From assembly GCF_030012215.1 (NCBI RefSeq), contig NZ_JASCXX010000030.1, positions 1 to 62,600 on the forward strand: a DNA stretch of 62,600 bases, written 5' to 3'. Below the pieces are notes generated by a model. It made no database searches. It saw nothing but the letters and a program-made list of their open reading frames with translations, and was not told the DNA's origin. Positions 16,278-24,646 of this stretch are shown piece after piece. A program made the translations under genes and the position numbers. The stretch's first letter is position 1, and each line of letters opens with the position of its first letter. The stretch is from Anaerobaca lacustris (GTDB lineage: Bacteria > Planctomycetota > Phycisphaerae > Sedimentisphaerales > Anaerobacaceae).

Positions 16278-17753
16278 GTGAAGTTTCACGTTTTTCAAGA
16301 CGGTAAAGCGGTCGAGTCGTTCCTGCCATGCGGCGCCTACCTTTTCGGTACGGACGGGATCAGCGTTCGTCGCACGAAGATCGGTTTCAAGAAAGGGTAC
16401 GTCGAGTGTGTCCGGCCGAACATGGAAACGGCCGGCCTGGCGTTGTTGTGGCCCATCCAGGGGTTCGGACGAATCCTGCTGCCGACGACGTGTCTGCCCG
16501 AGCGGGATCGCCCGTACAACCTGAACGTGGAGATCGTCCGGGCCAAGCTCATGCAGATCACCAATCGGCGCGAGGACTGGTCGTTCTTCGATGAAATCGA
16601 GGGGATGGAAGGGGTCTCGCAGCAATCGCAGGATCTGTTCATCGATGCAATTCAGAACATCGGCGACCCGGAGCGCGCCTCCCAACTGGCGGACGAGTCG
16701 CTCCGGAAGGCGATGGTGTATTCCGAGAAGCTGGCGGTTCGTCAGGGCAAGTCGCTTTTCGACCGGCGCCGCAAGAGTCATGGTTTCAGCCGGGGCTGTC
16801 TCGGCTGTCGGATCGACCCGGCCCTGATGAGCAAATCCGCCTACGTGGATAAGCTGGCGGAGCTGTTCGCCTCGGTGACGGTGCCCGTGAACTGGGCTCG
16901 GATCGAGACGCGGCAGGGACACTACGATTTCTCCGACCTGGACGCCTGCATCACGATGTTGAGCCGGCGCAAGGCGGTGCTCAGCGCCGGGCCGCTGCTT
17001 CGCTTCTCGAAGGAAAGTCTGCCGGACTGGCTGCTGCAGTCGGGCATGGGATTCGAGAAGATGCGGGAGACGGCGTACCAGTTCGTCTCGAAGGTTGTGG
17101 CGCGATACGCCGCCATGGTTCACCGGTGGTACGTCATCAGCGGGCTCAACGCGGTCAACCAGTTCAATTTCAACTTCGAGCAGATCCTCGAGATGACGCG
17201 GGCGGCGAACATGGCCGTGCGAGCGGCCGGCAGCCGGGCCGTACGCGTCATCGAGGTCAGTTGCCCGTGGGGCGAGTACTACGCCACCACGCCGGGCAGC
17301 ATCCCGCCGTTCGTCTACATGGACATGGTCGTCCAGAGCGGGACCAGCTTCGATGCGTTCGGACTGCAGATGCGATTCGGCAAGGACGAGAGCGGGATGC
17401 ACCTGCGCGACATGATGCAGATCTCATCGATTCTGGACTGTTTCGCTCCGGTGGCCAAGCCGCTGCACATCACGGACGTACAGATCCCCAGCGAGAGCGG
17501 CAAAGGGCCGTTCAGTGTGGACGTGGCCGGGCTGTGGCACCGCAAATGGGACCAGGCCCGGCAGGGGCAGTGGTTGGACCGCTTCTACAAGATCGTGCTG
17601 AGCAAGCCTTTCGTCGAGGCCGTCAACTACGGCAGTCTCGCCGACGATCCGGCCGAGACGATCCCGCACGGCGGTCTTCTAACCGAGCAGTTGGAGCCCA
17701 AGGAGGCGTTTGCGACACTGAAGCGACTTCACGTGTCGATGTTCAAGCGGTAG
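16278..17753 (+). CDS. GH10-like (xylanase-fold) protein lacking the catalytic glutamates, 491 aa
   Basis: An N-terminal beta-rich module (about 1-130) precedes a region of about 300 residues that looks like a GH10 TIM barrel: the early segment VPVNWARIETRQGHYDFSDLDACI corresponds to the GH10 strand where the bound-state 'W..EP..G.ydFs.~D' pattern occurs. Where GH10 enzymes have the acid/base motif W-D-V-V-N-E, this protein has WYVISG (about residues 283-288). Where they have the nucleophile motif ITELD, it has ITDVQ (about 397-401). Both catalytic Glu are therefore replaced. No signal peptide is seen. GTG start with a weak upstream GGGG. It may be a non-catalytic carbohydrate-binding protein or a mis-assigned barrel. 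Confidence 0.6.
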   Translation: MKFHVFQDGKAVESFLPCGAYLFGTDGISVRRTKIGFKKGYVECVRPNMETAGLALLWPIQGFGRILLPTTCLPERDRPYNLNVEIVRAKLMQITNRREDWSFFDEIEGMEGVSQQSQDLFIDAIQNIGDPERASQLADESLRKAMVYSEKLAVRQGKSLFDRRRKSHGFSRGCLGCRIDPALMSKSAYVDKLAELFASVTVPVNWARIETRQGHYDFSDLDACITMLSRRKAVLSAGPLLRFSKESLPDWLLQSGMGFEKMRETAYQFVSKVVARYAAMVHRWYVISGLNAVNQFNFNFEQILEMTRAANMAVRAAGSRAVRVIEVSCPWGEYYATTPGSIPPFVYMDMVVQSGTSFDAFGLQMRFGKDESGMHLRDMMQISSILDCFAPVAKPLHITDVQIPSESGKGPFSVDVAGLWHRKWDQARQGQWLDRFYKIVLSKPFVEAVNYGSLADDPAETIPHGGLLTEQLEPKEAFATLKRLHVSMFKR

Positions 17754-17789
17754 TCGGGTCTCCGACGGCGATGGCAGCACAGGCGCACC

Positions 17790-18269
17790 ATGACGCCAAA
17801 CGATGCGACAGCGAGTGAGGGCAAGCGCAGGCAATCCCTTCAGTCCGTGGGACTGCTGGTCTGTTCGTGTCTTTCGATGGTCGCCGGGGCGTGCCTGGCC
17901 GTGAGGGTTCTTGGCGATGATGCCATCGACGTGGCTTGCGCGCCCGAGAGGGTGAATCCCAACGTCGCCCCCGTCGGCAGTCTGGTTCGACTGCCCGGCA
18001 TCGGACTGACACGCGCCCATGCGATCGTGGCCTATCGCGACTCCGTACGCCGCGAAGCCGCCGGTCGTGTCGCGTTCCGTCGCCATGACGATCTCCAGCG
18101 GATCAAGGGCATCGGCCCCAAGACGGTGGCCGACATTGCCTGTTGGCTTGAATGCGACGGCCTCGGGCCCGATGGGTTCGCGGCGTCGGGCGGTGGAGCG
18201 CCACATCCACTTGCATCCGGTCCCACCGATTCGCCCATCCAGGATGTCGCGAACGGCCGACGGGATTGA
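17790..18269 (+). CDS. Helix-hairpin-helix protein with N-terminal membrane anchor (ComEA-like), 159 aa
   Basis: A membrane segment at about residues 19-40 (SVGLLVCSCLSMVAGACLAV) is followed by two helix-hairpin-helix motifs, LVRLPGIGLTRAHAIVAYRD and LQRIKGIGPKTVADIACWL, with the GIG hairpins that bind the DNA backbone. The layout (anchor, then an (HhH)2 domain) is that of ComEA, the DNA receptor for competence. The C-terminal ~35 residues are low-complexity and unusual for ComEA. It starts 36 nt after the GH10-like gene. No other competence gene is in the window. Confidence 0.75.
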   Translation: MTPNDATASEGKRRQSLQSVGLLVCSCLSMVAGACLAVRVLGDDAIDVACAPERVNPNVAPVGSLVRLPGIGLTRAHAIVAYRDSVRREAAGRVAFRRHDDLQRIKGIGPKTVADIACWLECDGLGPDGFAASGGGAPHPLASGPTDSPIQDVANGRRD

Positions 18270-18351
18270 CGCCGCGTTGCGATTTGTGCTACAATGCCGT
18301 TGTTGAGCCCCCCGGCGATGTCCGGGAGGGCGGCGTCGCCGAGGAAAAGCG

Positions 18352-21300
18352 GTGTCAAAGCAGACTTCGAATGGGAGGACGAAGGTGGATGCATCCATCA
18401 GGGCACTTGGCATTGTCGCGGTGATTCTCTGCGCGGCGGGGGGCATGGGTGCGAGATGCTCTGCCGGGAATGGCGTTTCCGTGGTCCTCAATGAGTTGCA
18501 GGCCTCGAACGTCCAGACCGTCAAGGATCCCCAGGGCGAATACGAGGACTGGATCGAGTTGCACAACCCGACCGGTGCGGCGATCGACGTCGGCGGCCTG
18601 TATCTGACGGACGACGCCGGCGATCCCACCAGGTGGCAGATCCCGACGGGGAGCCCGTCGCTGACACGAATTCCGGCCGGCGGGTATCTCGTGATCTGGG
18701 CCGACGGTGATACGGCCGATGCGGGTCTGCACGCCAATTTCCAGCTCAGTGCCGCAGGGGAAGGGGTCTATCTGTATGCGGCCGATGGGACGACCCTTCT
18801 CGACGGCGTCGAATTCGGTCCTCTGTTTCCTGACATCTCGTACGGCCGCGTTCCCGATGGCACGGGCGATTGGCGTTCTCTCGCCTTTCCTACACCCGGA
18901 TCGCAGAATGTCGCGGTGTACGAGGGGTTTGTGGCCGTGCCGCGATTCAGTCACGAACGCGGCCTCTACGATGGGCCGTTCGAATTGAGTCTTACGTGCG
19001 AGACGCCCGGAGCGACGATCTACTATACGTTGGATGGCCGCGATCCCGCCGAGGATTCCGGCCGGGGCCCTGCGGGGACGCCGTACACCGGTCCTTTGTT
19101 CATCTTCGGCACCACGCGTATCCGAGTCTGCGCCGCCAAGGACGGGTGGAGAACGAGCGAGACGACGACACAGACCTACATCTTCCTCAGCAACGTCGTG
19201 ACGCAGGGCCGGTTCCCGTCCGGTTTTCCCACAACCTGGGGCGGGACCTCCGCCGACTACGAGATGGACCCGCGCGTCGTGAACGATCCTCAGTACAAGG
19301 ACCGGCTGAGCGAATCGCTCTTGTCGCTTCCCGCGATGTCCCTGGTGACAACCAACGACGACATGTTCGGTTCGCAGAGGGGCATCTACGCCAACCCAGG
19401 GAGGGACGGGGTGCAGTGGGAACGACCCGCTTCGGTCGAGCTGATCTATCCCGACGGCCGCAAGGGCTTTCAGGTCAACTGCGGTGTTCGCATCCAGGGC
19501 GGATACTTCCGCACGCCAAGCGCATCATCCAAGAAGTCGTTTCGTCTGCTGTTCAAGGGCATCTACGGGGCCACCAAGCTGCGCTATCCCCTGTTCGGTG
19601 ACGGCGCTGCCGATGAGTTCGACACGATCACCCTCCGCGCCGGCGCCAACGACGGCTACACCTGGAGCGGTAACGAACGGTACGCCCAATTCACGCGGGA
19701 CCAGTTTGCCCGCGATCTCCAGAGAGGCGCCGGGCACGCCGGCTCGCACGGCCTGTTCGTTCATCTCTATGTCAACGGTCTGTACTGGGGACTCTACAAT
19801 CCCTGCGAGCGGCCGGACGCTTCCTTTTCGGCCAGCTACTACGGCGGCGACAAGGAAGAATGGGACGCGTTCAAACACAAGGGATTCGCCCTCAACGACG
19901 GCAATCGCACGGCCCTGAACGAGATGACGAGCCTCAGCCAGCAGGCCGGCGGTTCGCTAGCGGCCTACCAACGGCTCCAGGGCCGCAATCCCGACGGCAG
20001 CGAGAACCCGGACTATGCCCATCTGTTGGATGTCGCCAATTACATCGATTACATGATCGTGAACCTGTGGGCGGGCAATTGGGATTGGCCGTGGAACAAC
20101 TACTGGCTGGCCCGACGGCGCGGCCCGGACAGCAGCGGATTTAAGTTCTACTGCTGGGACGCCGAGGACATCATGCTCAGCTCCCGCTCGCCGCTGACCA
20201 TCAACAGGCTGAGTGACTACAGCGACGTCGGGCGATTCCACGGCACGCTGCGACAGAACCCGGAATACCGATTGACCTTCGCCGATCACGTGCACCGGCA
20301 CTTCTTCAACGGCGGGCTCCTGGCCCCCGACTCGCTGGTCGAGCGATACCAGGATCTGGCCGGCTCGATCGAATCGGCTGTCATTGCCGAGTTGGCGCGG
20401 TGGGGCGATCAGCATGGCCGGCGGATGCAACTGAGCGACTGGCAAAGCATGCGGAACCAGATTGTGAGTTCCTACCTGCCGCGACGCAGCGACATCGTCC
20501 TGCAGCAGTTTCACAGCGCCGGGCTGTATCCGAGCGTGGCCGCGCCGGTCTTCTACGTCGACGGCCTTCGCCAGCATGGCCACGTGGCGGCGACGGGCAG
20601 CGAGCTTTCGATGCGAGAGGCCGACGGGACGATCTGGTACACGCTCGACGGCAGCGATCCTCGGCTGCCGGAGGGAGCAACGGCCGGTGAGTCGTCGCTG
20701 CTCGTTGCTGAAGACGCGGCCAAGCGCGTGCTGGTCCCGCTGATTCCCGTGGATCCCGGCTGGCGGACGAGTCCCAGTTTCGATGACTCGGCCTGGATCA
20801 GCGGAACCGGGGGGGTGGGCTATGAGCGCAGCACGGGTTACGAGCCGTACTTCGATATCGACGTCGGGCAGCAGATGTACGGTCGCACGACGACGTGCTA
20901 CATTCGAATTCCGTTCGACGTTTCCCAGGAGACGCTGGCAAATCTCTCGAATCTGGCGCTCCGCGTACGCTATGACGACGGCTTCATCGCCTATCTCAAC
21001 GGTGTGGAGATCGCCCGCCGCAATTTCGAGGGCAACCCGATCTGGACCTCGGCGGCCAACGCCCAGAACTCGGACCTCAACGCCGTCGAGTTCGAGCCGA
21101 TCGACGTCAGCGCCCATCTCAGTGCGTTGCGCGTCGGGCCGAATCTTCTGGCGGTCCAGGCCATGAACGACCTTCCGACCAGTTCGGATCTTCTGTTCTC
21201 GGCGACGCTGGGAAGCGCGCAGGTGGCCGCCGGCGGGACCGCCGGGAGGGTTTCGCCCCGGGCGATCCAGTACACCGGTCCGCTGACGCTGAGCCGGAGC

Positions 21301-22854
21301 ACGCCCGTGGCGGCGCGTTCGGTTCGGGGCGCTTCGTGGAGCGCGTTGAATGAGGCGGTCTTTGGGGTCGGGCCGGTGGCCGAGAGCCTTCGCGTCAGCG
21401 AGCTGATGTATCATCCGGCTGATCCGAACGCCGAATACGTTGAATTGACCAACATCGGCAGCCAGACGATCAACCTGAATCTGGTCGCCTTCACCGACGG
21501 GATTCAGTTCACCTTCCGCAGCGTCGAACTGGCCCCCGGGGCCTACGTGCTGGTGGCCGAAGACGTGGCGGCCTTCGAGGCAGCCTATGGTGCGGGCCTG
21601 CCCGTTGTCGGGCCATATTCGGGCAAGCTCAGCAATGCGGGCGAACGGATCGAGCTTCGCGATGCCACGGGCGCTGTCATCCAGAGCTTCACCTACCGCG
21701 ACGACTGGTATCGAATCACGGACGGACAGGGCTTCTCGCTGACCGTCAAGGACCCGGCCGGATCGGACTCGCTCGACGCCAAGGACGCCTGGCGTCCCAG
21801 CGCCCGGGCAGGTGGCTCTCCCGGATTCGATGATTCGGGCGTCGTTCCCGAACTGGGTGCGGTGGTCCTCAACGAGGTCCTCGCCAGCACCACCGCCGGG
21901 GCGCCGGACTGGATCGAGCTGCACAATACGACCGACGAGGCGATCGAGGTCGGCGGTTGGTTCCTCAGCGATGGGGCGCGGAACCCGATGAAGTACGAGA
22001 TCGCCCCCGGGACGATCATCGGGCCCAAGGGGTATCTGGTGCTCCGGGAAGACGAGACGTTCGGTAACGAGGACGATCCCGGCTGTCACGTGCCATTCGC
22101 GCTGAGCCGCGACGGCGAGACGCTGTACCTGCATTCGGGCGCCGACGGGGCGTTGACTGGCTACAGCGTGCAGGAGACGTTCGGCGCCTCGGAGACCGAT
22201 GTCACATTGGGCCGACACCGCACGAGCACGGGGTCGTACGACTTCATTGCCTTGCGCGCCGCGACGCCCGGAGCGGCCAACGACGAGCCGAGGGTCGGCC
22301 CGGTGGTCATCAGTGAGATCATGTACAATCCGGCGGAGCGGTCCGAGGCCGAATATGTGAAGTTGCTCAACGTCTCCGATGCGCCCGTGACCCTGTACGA
22401 CGACGCTCTGGGTGTGCCCTGGCGGTTTGCCGACGGCCCTGACGAGCCGCAGATCGAATTGCTGTTGCCGAGCGATGAGCCGGTGACGCTGGCGCCCGGC
22501 AGGCATTTGCTGCTGGTCAGAGATCCGATCAGCTTCGCCGTCCGTTACGGTGTCGTGTCCGGCATGCCCATCCTGGCGTGGGGGCCGGGCAAGCTGGCCA
22601 ACCACGGCCGGGCGGTCCAGATCAGCATGCCGGGCGGTGTCGCCGGCGACGGAACGGTGACCTGGATCTGTGTCGATCGCGTGGCCTACAGCGACGGGTC
22701 GCATCCTGAGGATTTTGGCGGTCGTGTCGATCCCTGGCCGGTCGAGGCGGACGGTCAAGGGCTTTCGCTGCATCGAGTCCCCCCGACCTCTTACGGCAAC
22801 GATCCGGCCAACTGGCAGGCCGCGCTTCCCTCACCCGAGAGGGCCGGCCGTTAA
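18352..22854 (+). CDS. Secreted CotH kinase / lamin-tail multidomain protein, 1500 aa
   Basis: A very large exported protein. After a signal-type hydrophobic segment (about 19-37) come a first lamin-tail domain (about 43-170, starting VVLNELQASN), a chitobiase-like C-terminal repeat (ATIYYTLDGRDP, ~225), and the CotH kinase domain (about 320-640; VRIQGGYFRTPSASSKKSFRLLFK, LYVNGLYWGLYNPCE, FYCWDAEDIM). A second chitobiase-like repeat (TIWYTLDGSDP) is split by a jelly-roll-like insert (about 800-930). At least three further lamin-tail domains follow to the C-terminus (LRVSELMYHP, VVLNEVLAST, VVISEIMYNP). CotH is an atypical kinase that phosphorylates secreted proteins. A GAGGAAAAG site precedes the GTG. 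VTC and DUF4956 genes follow, a known association of CotH. Confidence 0.88.
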   Translation: MSKQTSNGRTKVDASIRALGIVAVILCAAGGMGARCSAGNGVSVVLNELQASNVQTVKDPQGEYEDWIELHNPTGAAIDVGGLYLTDDAGDPTRWQIPTGSPSLTRIPAGGYLVIWADGDTADAGLHANFQLSAAGEGVYLYAADGTTLLDGVEFGPLFPDISYGRVPDGTGDWRSLAFPTPGSQNVAVYEGFVAVPRFSHERGLYDGPFELSLTCETPGATIYYTLDGRDPAEDSGRGPAGTPYTGPLFIFGTTRIRVCAAKDGWRTSETTTQTYIFLSNVVTQGRFPSGFPTTWGGTSADYEMDPRVVNDPQYKDRLSESLLSLPAMSLVTTNDDMFGSQRGIYANPGRDGVQWERPASVELIYPDGRKGFQVNCGVRIQGGYFRTPSASSKKSFRLLFKGIYGATKLRYPLFGDGAADEFDTITLRAGANDGYTWSGNERYAQFTRDQFARDLQRGAGHAGSHGLFVHLYVNGLYWGLYNPCERPDASFSASYYGGDKEEWDAFKHKGFALNDGNRTALNEMTSLSQQAGGSLAAYQRLQGRNPDGSENPDYAHLLDVANYIDYMIVNLWAGNWDWPWNNYWLARRRGPDSSGFKFYCWDAEDIMLSSRSPLTINRLSDYSDVGRFHGTLRQNPEYRLTFADHVHRHFFNGGLLAPDSLVERYQDLAGSIESAVIAELARWGDQHGRRMQLSDWQSMRNQIVSSYLPRRSDIVLQQFHSAGLYPSVAAPVFYVDGLRQHGHVAATGSELSMREADGTIWYTLDGSDPRLPEGATAGESSLLVAEDAAKRVLVPLIPVDPGWRTSPSFDDSAWISGTGGVGYERSTGYEPYFDIDVGQQMYGRTTTCYIRIPFDVSQETLANLSNLALRVRYDDGFIAYLNGVEIARRNFEGNPIWTSAANAQNSDLNAVEFEPIDVSAHLSALRVGPNLLAVQAMNDLPTSSDLLFSATLGSAQVAAGGTAGRVSPRAIQYTGPLTLSRSTPVAARSVRGASWSALNEAVFGVGPVAESLRVSELMYHPADPNAEYVELTNIGSQTINLNLVAFTDGIQFTFRSVELAPGAYVLVAEDVAAFEAAYGAGLPVVGPYSGKLSNAGERIELRDATGAVIQSFTYRDDWYRITDGQGFSLTVKDPAGSDSLDAKDAWRPSARAGGSPGFDDSGVVPELGAVVLNEVLASTTAGAPDWIELHNTTDEAIEVGGWFLSDGARNPMKYEIAPGTIIGPKGYLVLREDETFGNEDDPGCHVPFALSRDGETLYLHSGADGALTGYSVQETFGASETDVTLGRHRTSTGSYDFIALRAATPGAANDEPRVGPVVISEIMYNPAERSEAEYVKLLNVSDAPVTLYDDALGVPWRFADGPDEPQIELLLPSDEPVTLAPGRHLLLVRDPISFAVRYGVVSGMPILAWGPGKLANHGRAVQISMPGGVAGDGTVTWICVDRVAYSDGSHPEDFGGRVDPWPVEADGQGLSLHRVPPTSYGNDPANWQAALPSPERAGR

Positions 22855-22884
22855 CGGCAGGCGACCGGCTGCCGGGAAGGTCCG

Positions 22885-22900
22885 CTAACGTGATTCTAAT
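22885..22900 (+). promoter_or_regulatory. Pho-box-like direct repeat (CTAAC-N6-CTAAT)
   Basis: CTAAC at 22885 and CTAAT at 22896 are exactly 11 bp apart, the same spacing and core as in the arrays at 51830, 56562 and 59708. It ends 6 bp before the -35 box of a promoter reading into the VTC polyphosphate operon. Two units only, so weaker alone than the four-unit arrays. Confidence 0.55.
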
Positions 22901-22906
22901 AGTCCC

Positions 22907-22936
22907 TTGACTCTGACGAGCGACTTCTGGTAAAAT
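22907..22936 (+). promoter_or_regulatory. Sigma-70-like promoter of the VTC operon
   Basis: TTGACT at 22907-22912 and TAAAAT at 22931-22936 are 18 nt apart, one mismatch each. It lies immediately after the CTAAC/CTAAT repeat and about 165 nt before the VTC start codon. Confidence 0.6.
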
Positions 22937-23099
22937 AGGAAAAGAAGCTGGGCCGCACCAGAGGCGTTCGGCCCGGCGAAGGCGGTATTGGTGGAGGTGT
23001 TCTTGCCGGGGGTATGTGGGGTCTCTCGCCGCTTGAGGCAAGACGGACTGGGAATCTCCAGGTGCAACAGGGCCCGCCAGGGCGGTAAGAAGCATTTGC

Positions 23100-23954
23100 A
23101 TGACGACGAGCCAGACAACCGGAACGGGTGACTGCGTTGCCGAATCGGCGGCCGCGGGGAAGGACCGTCCGGCCCTGAACGCGACGAAGAGCGGCGACCG
23201 GATGCTGGCGTGCCGCTTCGAGTTGAAGTATCTCATCATGGAGGCCACCGCGGCGGCGATCGAGAAGTACATTCGACCGTTTCTCGAATACGACCGGTAC
23301 TCCAAGCTTCAGCGGGGCGGGATGTATCCGATCGTCAGTCTGTATTGCGATTCCCAGGACATGCAGCTCTGTCGCGAGACGCTGACCGGTGTGAAAAACC
23401 GTTTCAAACTGCGGATTCGCAGCTACACCGATGAGCCGGAGTACCCGCGGTTTTTCGAGATCAAGAGGCGGATCAATCAGGTCATCGTCAAGAGTCGGGC
23501 CCGTGTGATGGATGAGGACGTCGCGCCGCTGCTGGCGGGACGACAGTTGCCGCCACGCGGCTATACGACGGATGAGGCGGCGCTGAATCAATTCCAGCTC
23601 TACGCGGCCAGCATCCACGCCGGACCGCGCGTCCTCATTCGATACATGCGCCAGGCCTTCGAGAACACCACCGAGAATCGGGTGAGAGTGACCTTCGACC
23701 GGGATCTCTGCTACAAGGTCACCGACAAGCCGATCGTGCGCCTGGGCGGATCGGGCTGGCAGCGGAACGTCCTGACCGAGGGCTATGTGATACTGGAAAT
23801 CAAATTCACGGGGACCTTTCCCACATGGCTGAGCCGAATGGCGGCGCTGTTCGGTCTCAGGGCCCGGTCGGTGTCGAAGTTCGCCACGTCGATCGAGCAG
23901 GCCTGTGCGTTGGGGTATTGCGCCCCCGTCTTGAGGAACGGGTGGTATGGATAA
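23100..23954 (+). CDS. VTC-domain polyphosphate polymerase-like protein, 284 aa
   Basis: The VTC (vacuolar transporter chaperone) domain forms a tunnel that makes polyphosphate from ATP in yeast Vtc4. The conserved basic tunnel residues appear in order: RFELKYLI (about 39-46), KLRIRSY (~101-107), FFEIKRRINQVIVKSRA (~117-133), RVRVTFDRD and the acidic-basic strand YVILEIKF (~229-236). Length fits a stand-alone bacterial VTC protein. It overlaps the next gene (DUF4956) by 8 bp, so the two are translationally coupled. CotH is immediately upstream. A Pho-box-like repeat in front suggests control by phosphate. Catalysis by bacterial members is less well established than in yeast. Confidence 0.88.
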   Translation: MTTSQTTGTGDCVAESAAAGKDRPALNATKSGDRMLACRFELKYLIMEATAAAIEKYIRPFLEYDRYSKLQRGGMYPIVSLYCDSQDMQLCRETLTGVKNRFKLRIRSYTDEPEYPRFFEIKRRINQVIVKSRARVMDEDVAPLLAGRQLPPRGYTTDEAALNQFQLYAASIHAGPRVLIRYMRQAFENTTENRVRVTFDRDLCYKVTDKPIVRLGGSGWQRNVLTEGYVILEIKFTGTFPTWLSRMAALFGLRARSVSKFATSIEQACALGYCAPVLRNGWYG

Positions 23955-24639
23955 GCTCTGGCAACTGATGGAAGAGACGCCGATGGGGGGGCCGTTCAAT
24001 CCGCAGAGCATTCTGCTGAGCCTCCTGCTGGCGTTCGTGTTGGGGCAGGTGATTGCGTGGGTTTACTACATCACGCACAGCGGTCTGTCCTACTCTCGTT
24101 CGTACGTGCAGTCGCTGATCATCATCACGGTTGTGATTTCCATGGTGATGGCCGTGATCGGCAACAACATCATCACGGCCGTCGGCCTGATGGGCGCGCT
24201 GGCCATCATTCGTTTCCGCAACATCATCAAGGACACGCGCGACATCTCCTTTATCTTCTGCTCGCTGGTGGTGGGCATGGCGGCCGGTTCGCACCGGTAC
24301 GCGACGGCCATCATCGGGACAATCATCTTATGCCTGATTATCCTCTATCTGTATATGACGGATTTCGGCGCGCATGAACCGCACAACGGGTTCCTCCGGT
24401 TCAGCCTGCGTGGTTCCATCGGGCCGGACCACCCGATCACGATGGTCCTGCGGCGGTTCTGCGGGAACTACACCCTGATCTCCGTCCAGGACACCGGCTT
24501 CGGTGGCCCTGCCGACTATGCATACCAACTGATGATCCGCAACGCCGCTCGAAACGAGGAGCTGATCGCCGAGCTCGAACGCGTCGAGGGCGTCGAGAAC
24601 ATCAGTCTCACCATGCAGGAAAAGCTGCTTGAGGTATAA
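23947..24639 (+). CDS. DUF4956 membrane protein, 230 aa
   Basis: An integral membrane protein with about four helices in the first 140 residues (ILLSLLLAFVLGQVIAWVYYI, SLIIITVVISMVMAVIG, AVGLMGALAIIRFRN, ATAIIGTIILCLIILYLYM) and a cytoplasmic ferredoxin-like C-terminal domain. The stretch GLMGALAIIRFRNIIKDTRDISFIF is the DUF4956 signature. DUF4956 genes are typically adjacent to VTC and CotH genes; the protein may form the membrane component that moves or anchors polyphosphate, which is inference. Its ATG lies inside the end of the VTC gene (8-bp overlap). Confidence 0.9.
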   Translation: MDKLWQLMEETPMGGPFNPQSILLSLLLAFVLGQVIAWVYYITHSGLSYSRSYVQSLIIITVVISMVMAVIGNNIITAVGLMGALAIIRFRNIIKDTRDISFIFCSLVVGMAAGSHRYATAIIGTIILCLIILYLYMTDFGAHEPHNGFLRFSLRGSIGPDHPITMVLRRFCGNYTLISVQDTGFGGPADYAYQLMIRNAARNEELIAELERVEGVENISLTMQEKLLEV

Positions 24640-24646
24640 CCGCGAC

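Larger units (their letters stand above)
22855..23099. other. Leader/promoter region of the VTC operon
   Basis: A 245-nt gap that holds an 11-bp spaced repeat pair (22885-22900) and a promoter (22907-22936), so the VTC operon can be transcribed separately from the CotH gene upstream. The predicted leader is about 155 nt. No gene seen. Confidence 0.6.

Noticed and set aside
19957-22773. A 938-codon open frame on the minus strand opposite the CotH/lamin-tail gene
   Set aside because: Antisense to several recognisable domains; composition (Arg, His, Gly, Asp-rich) with no motif or signal.
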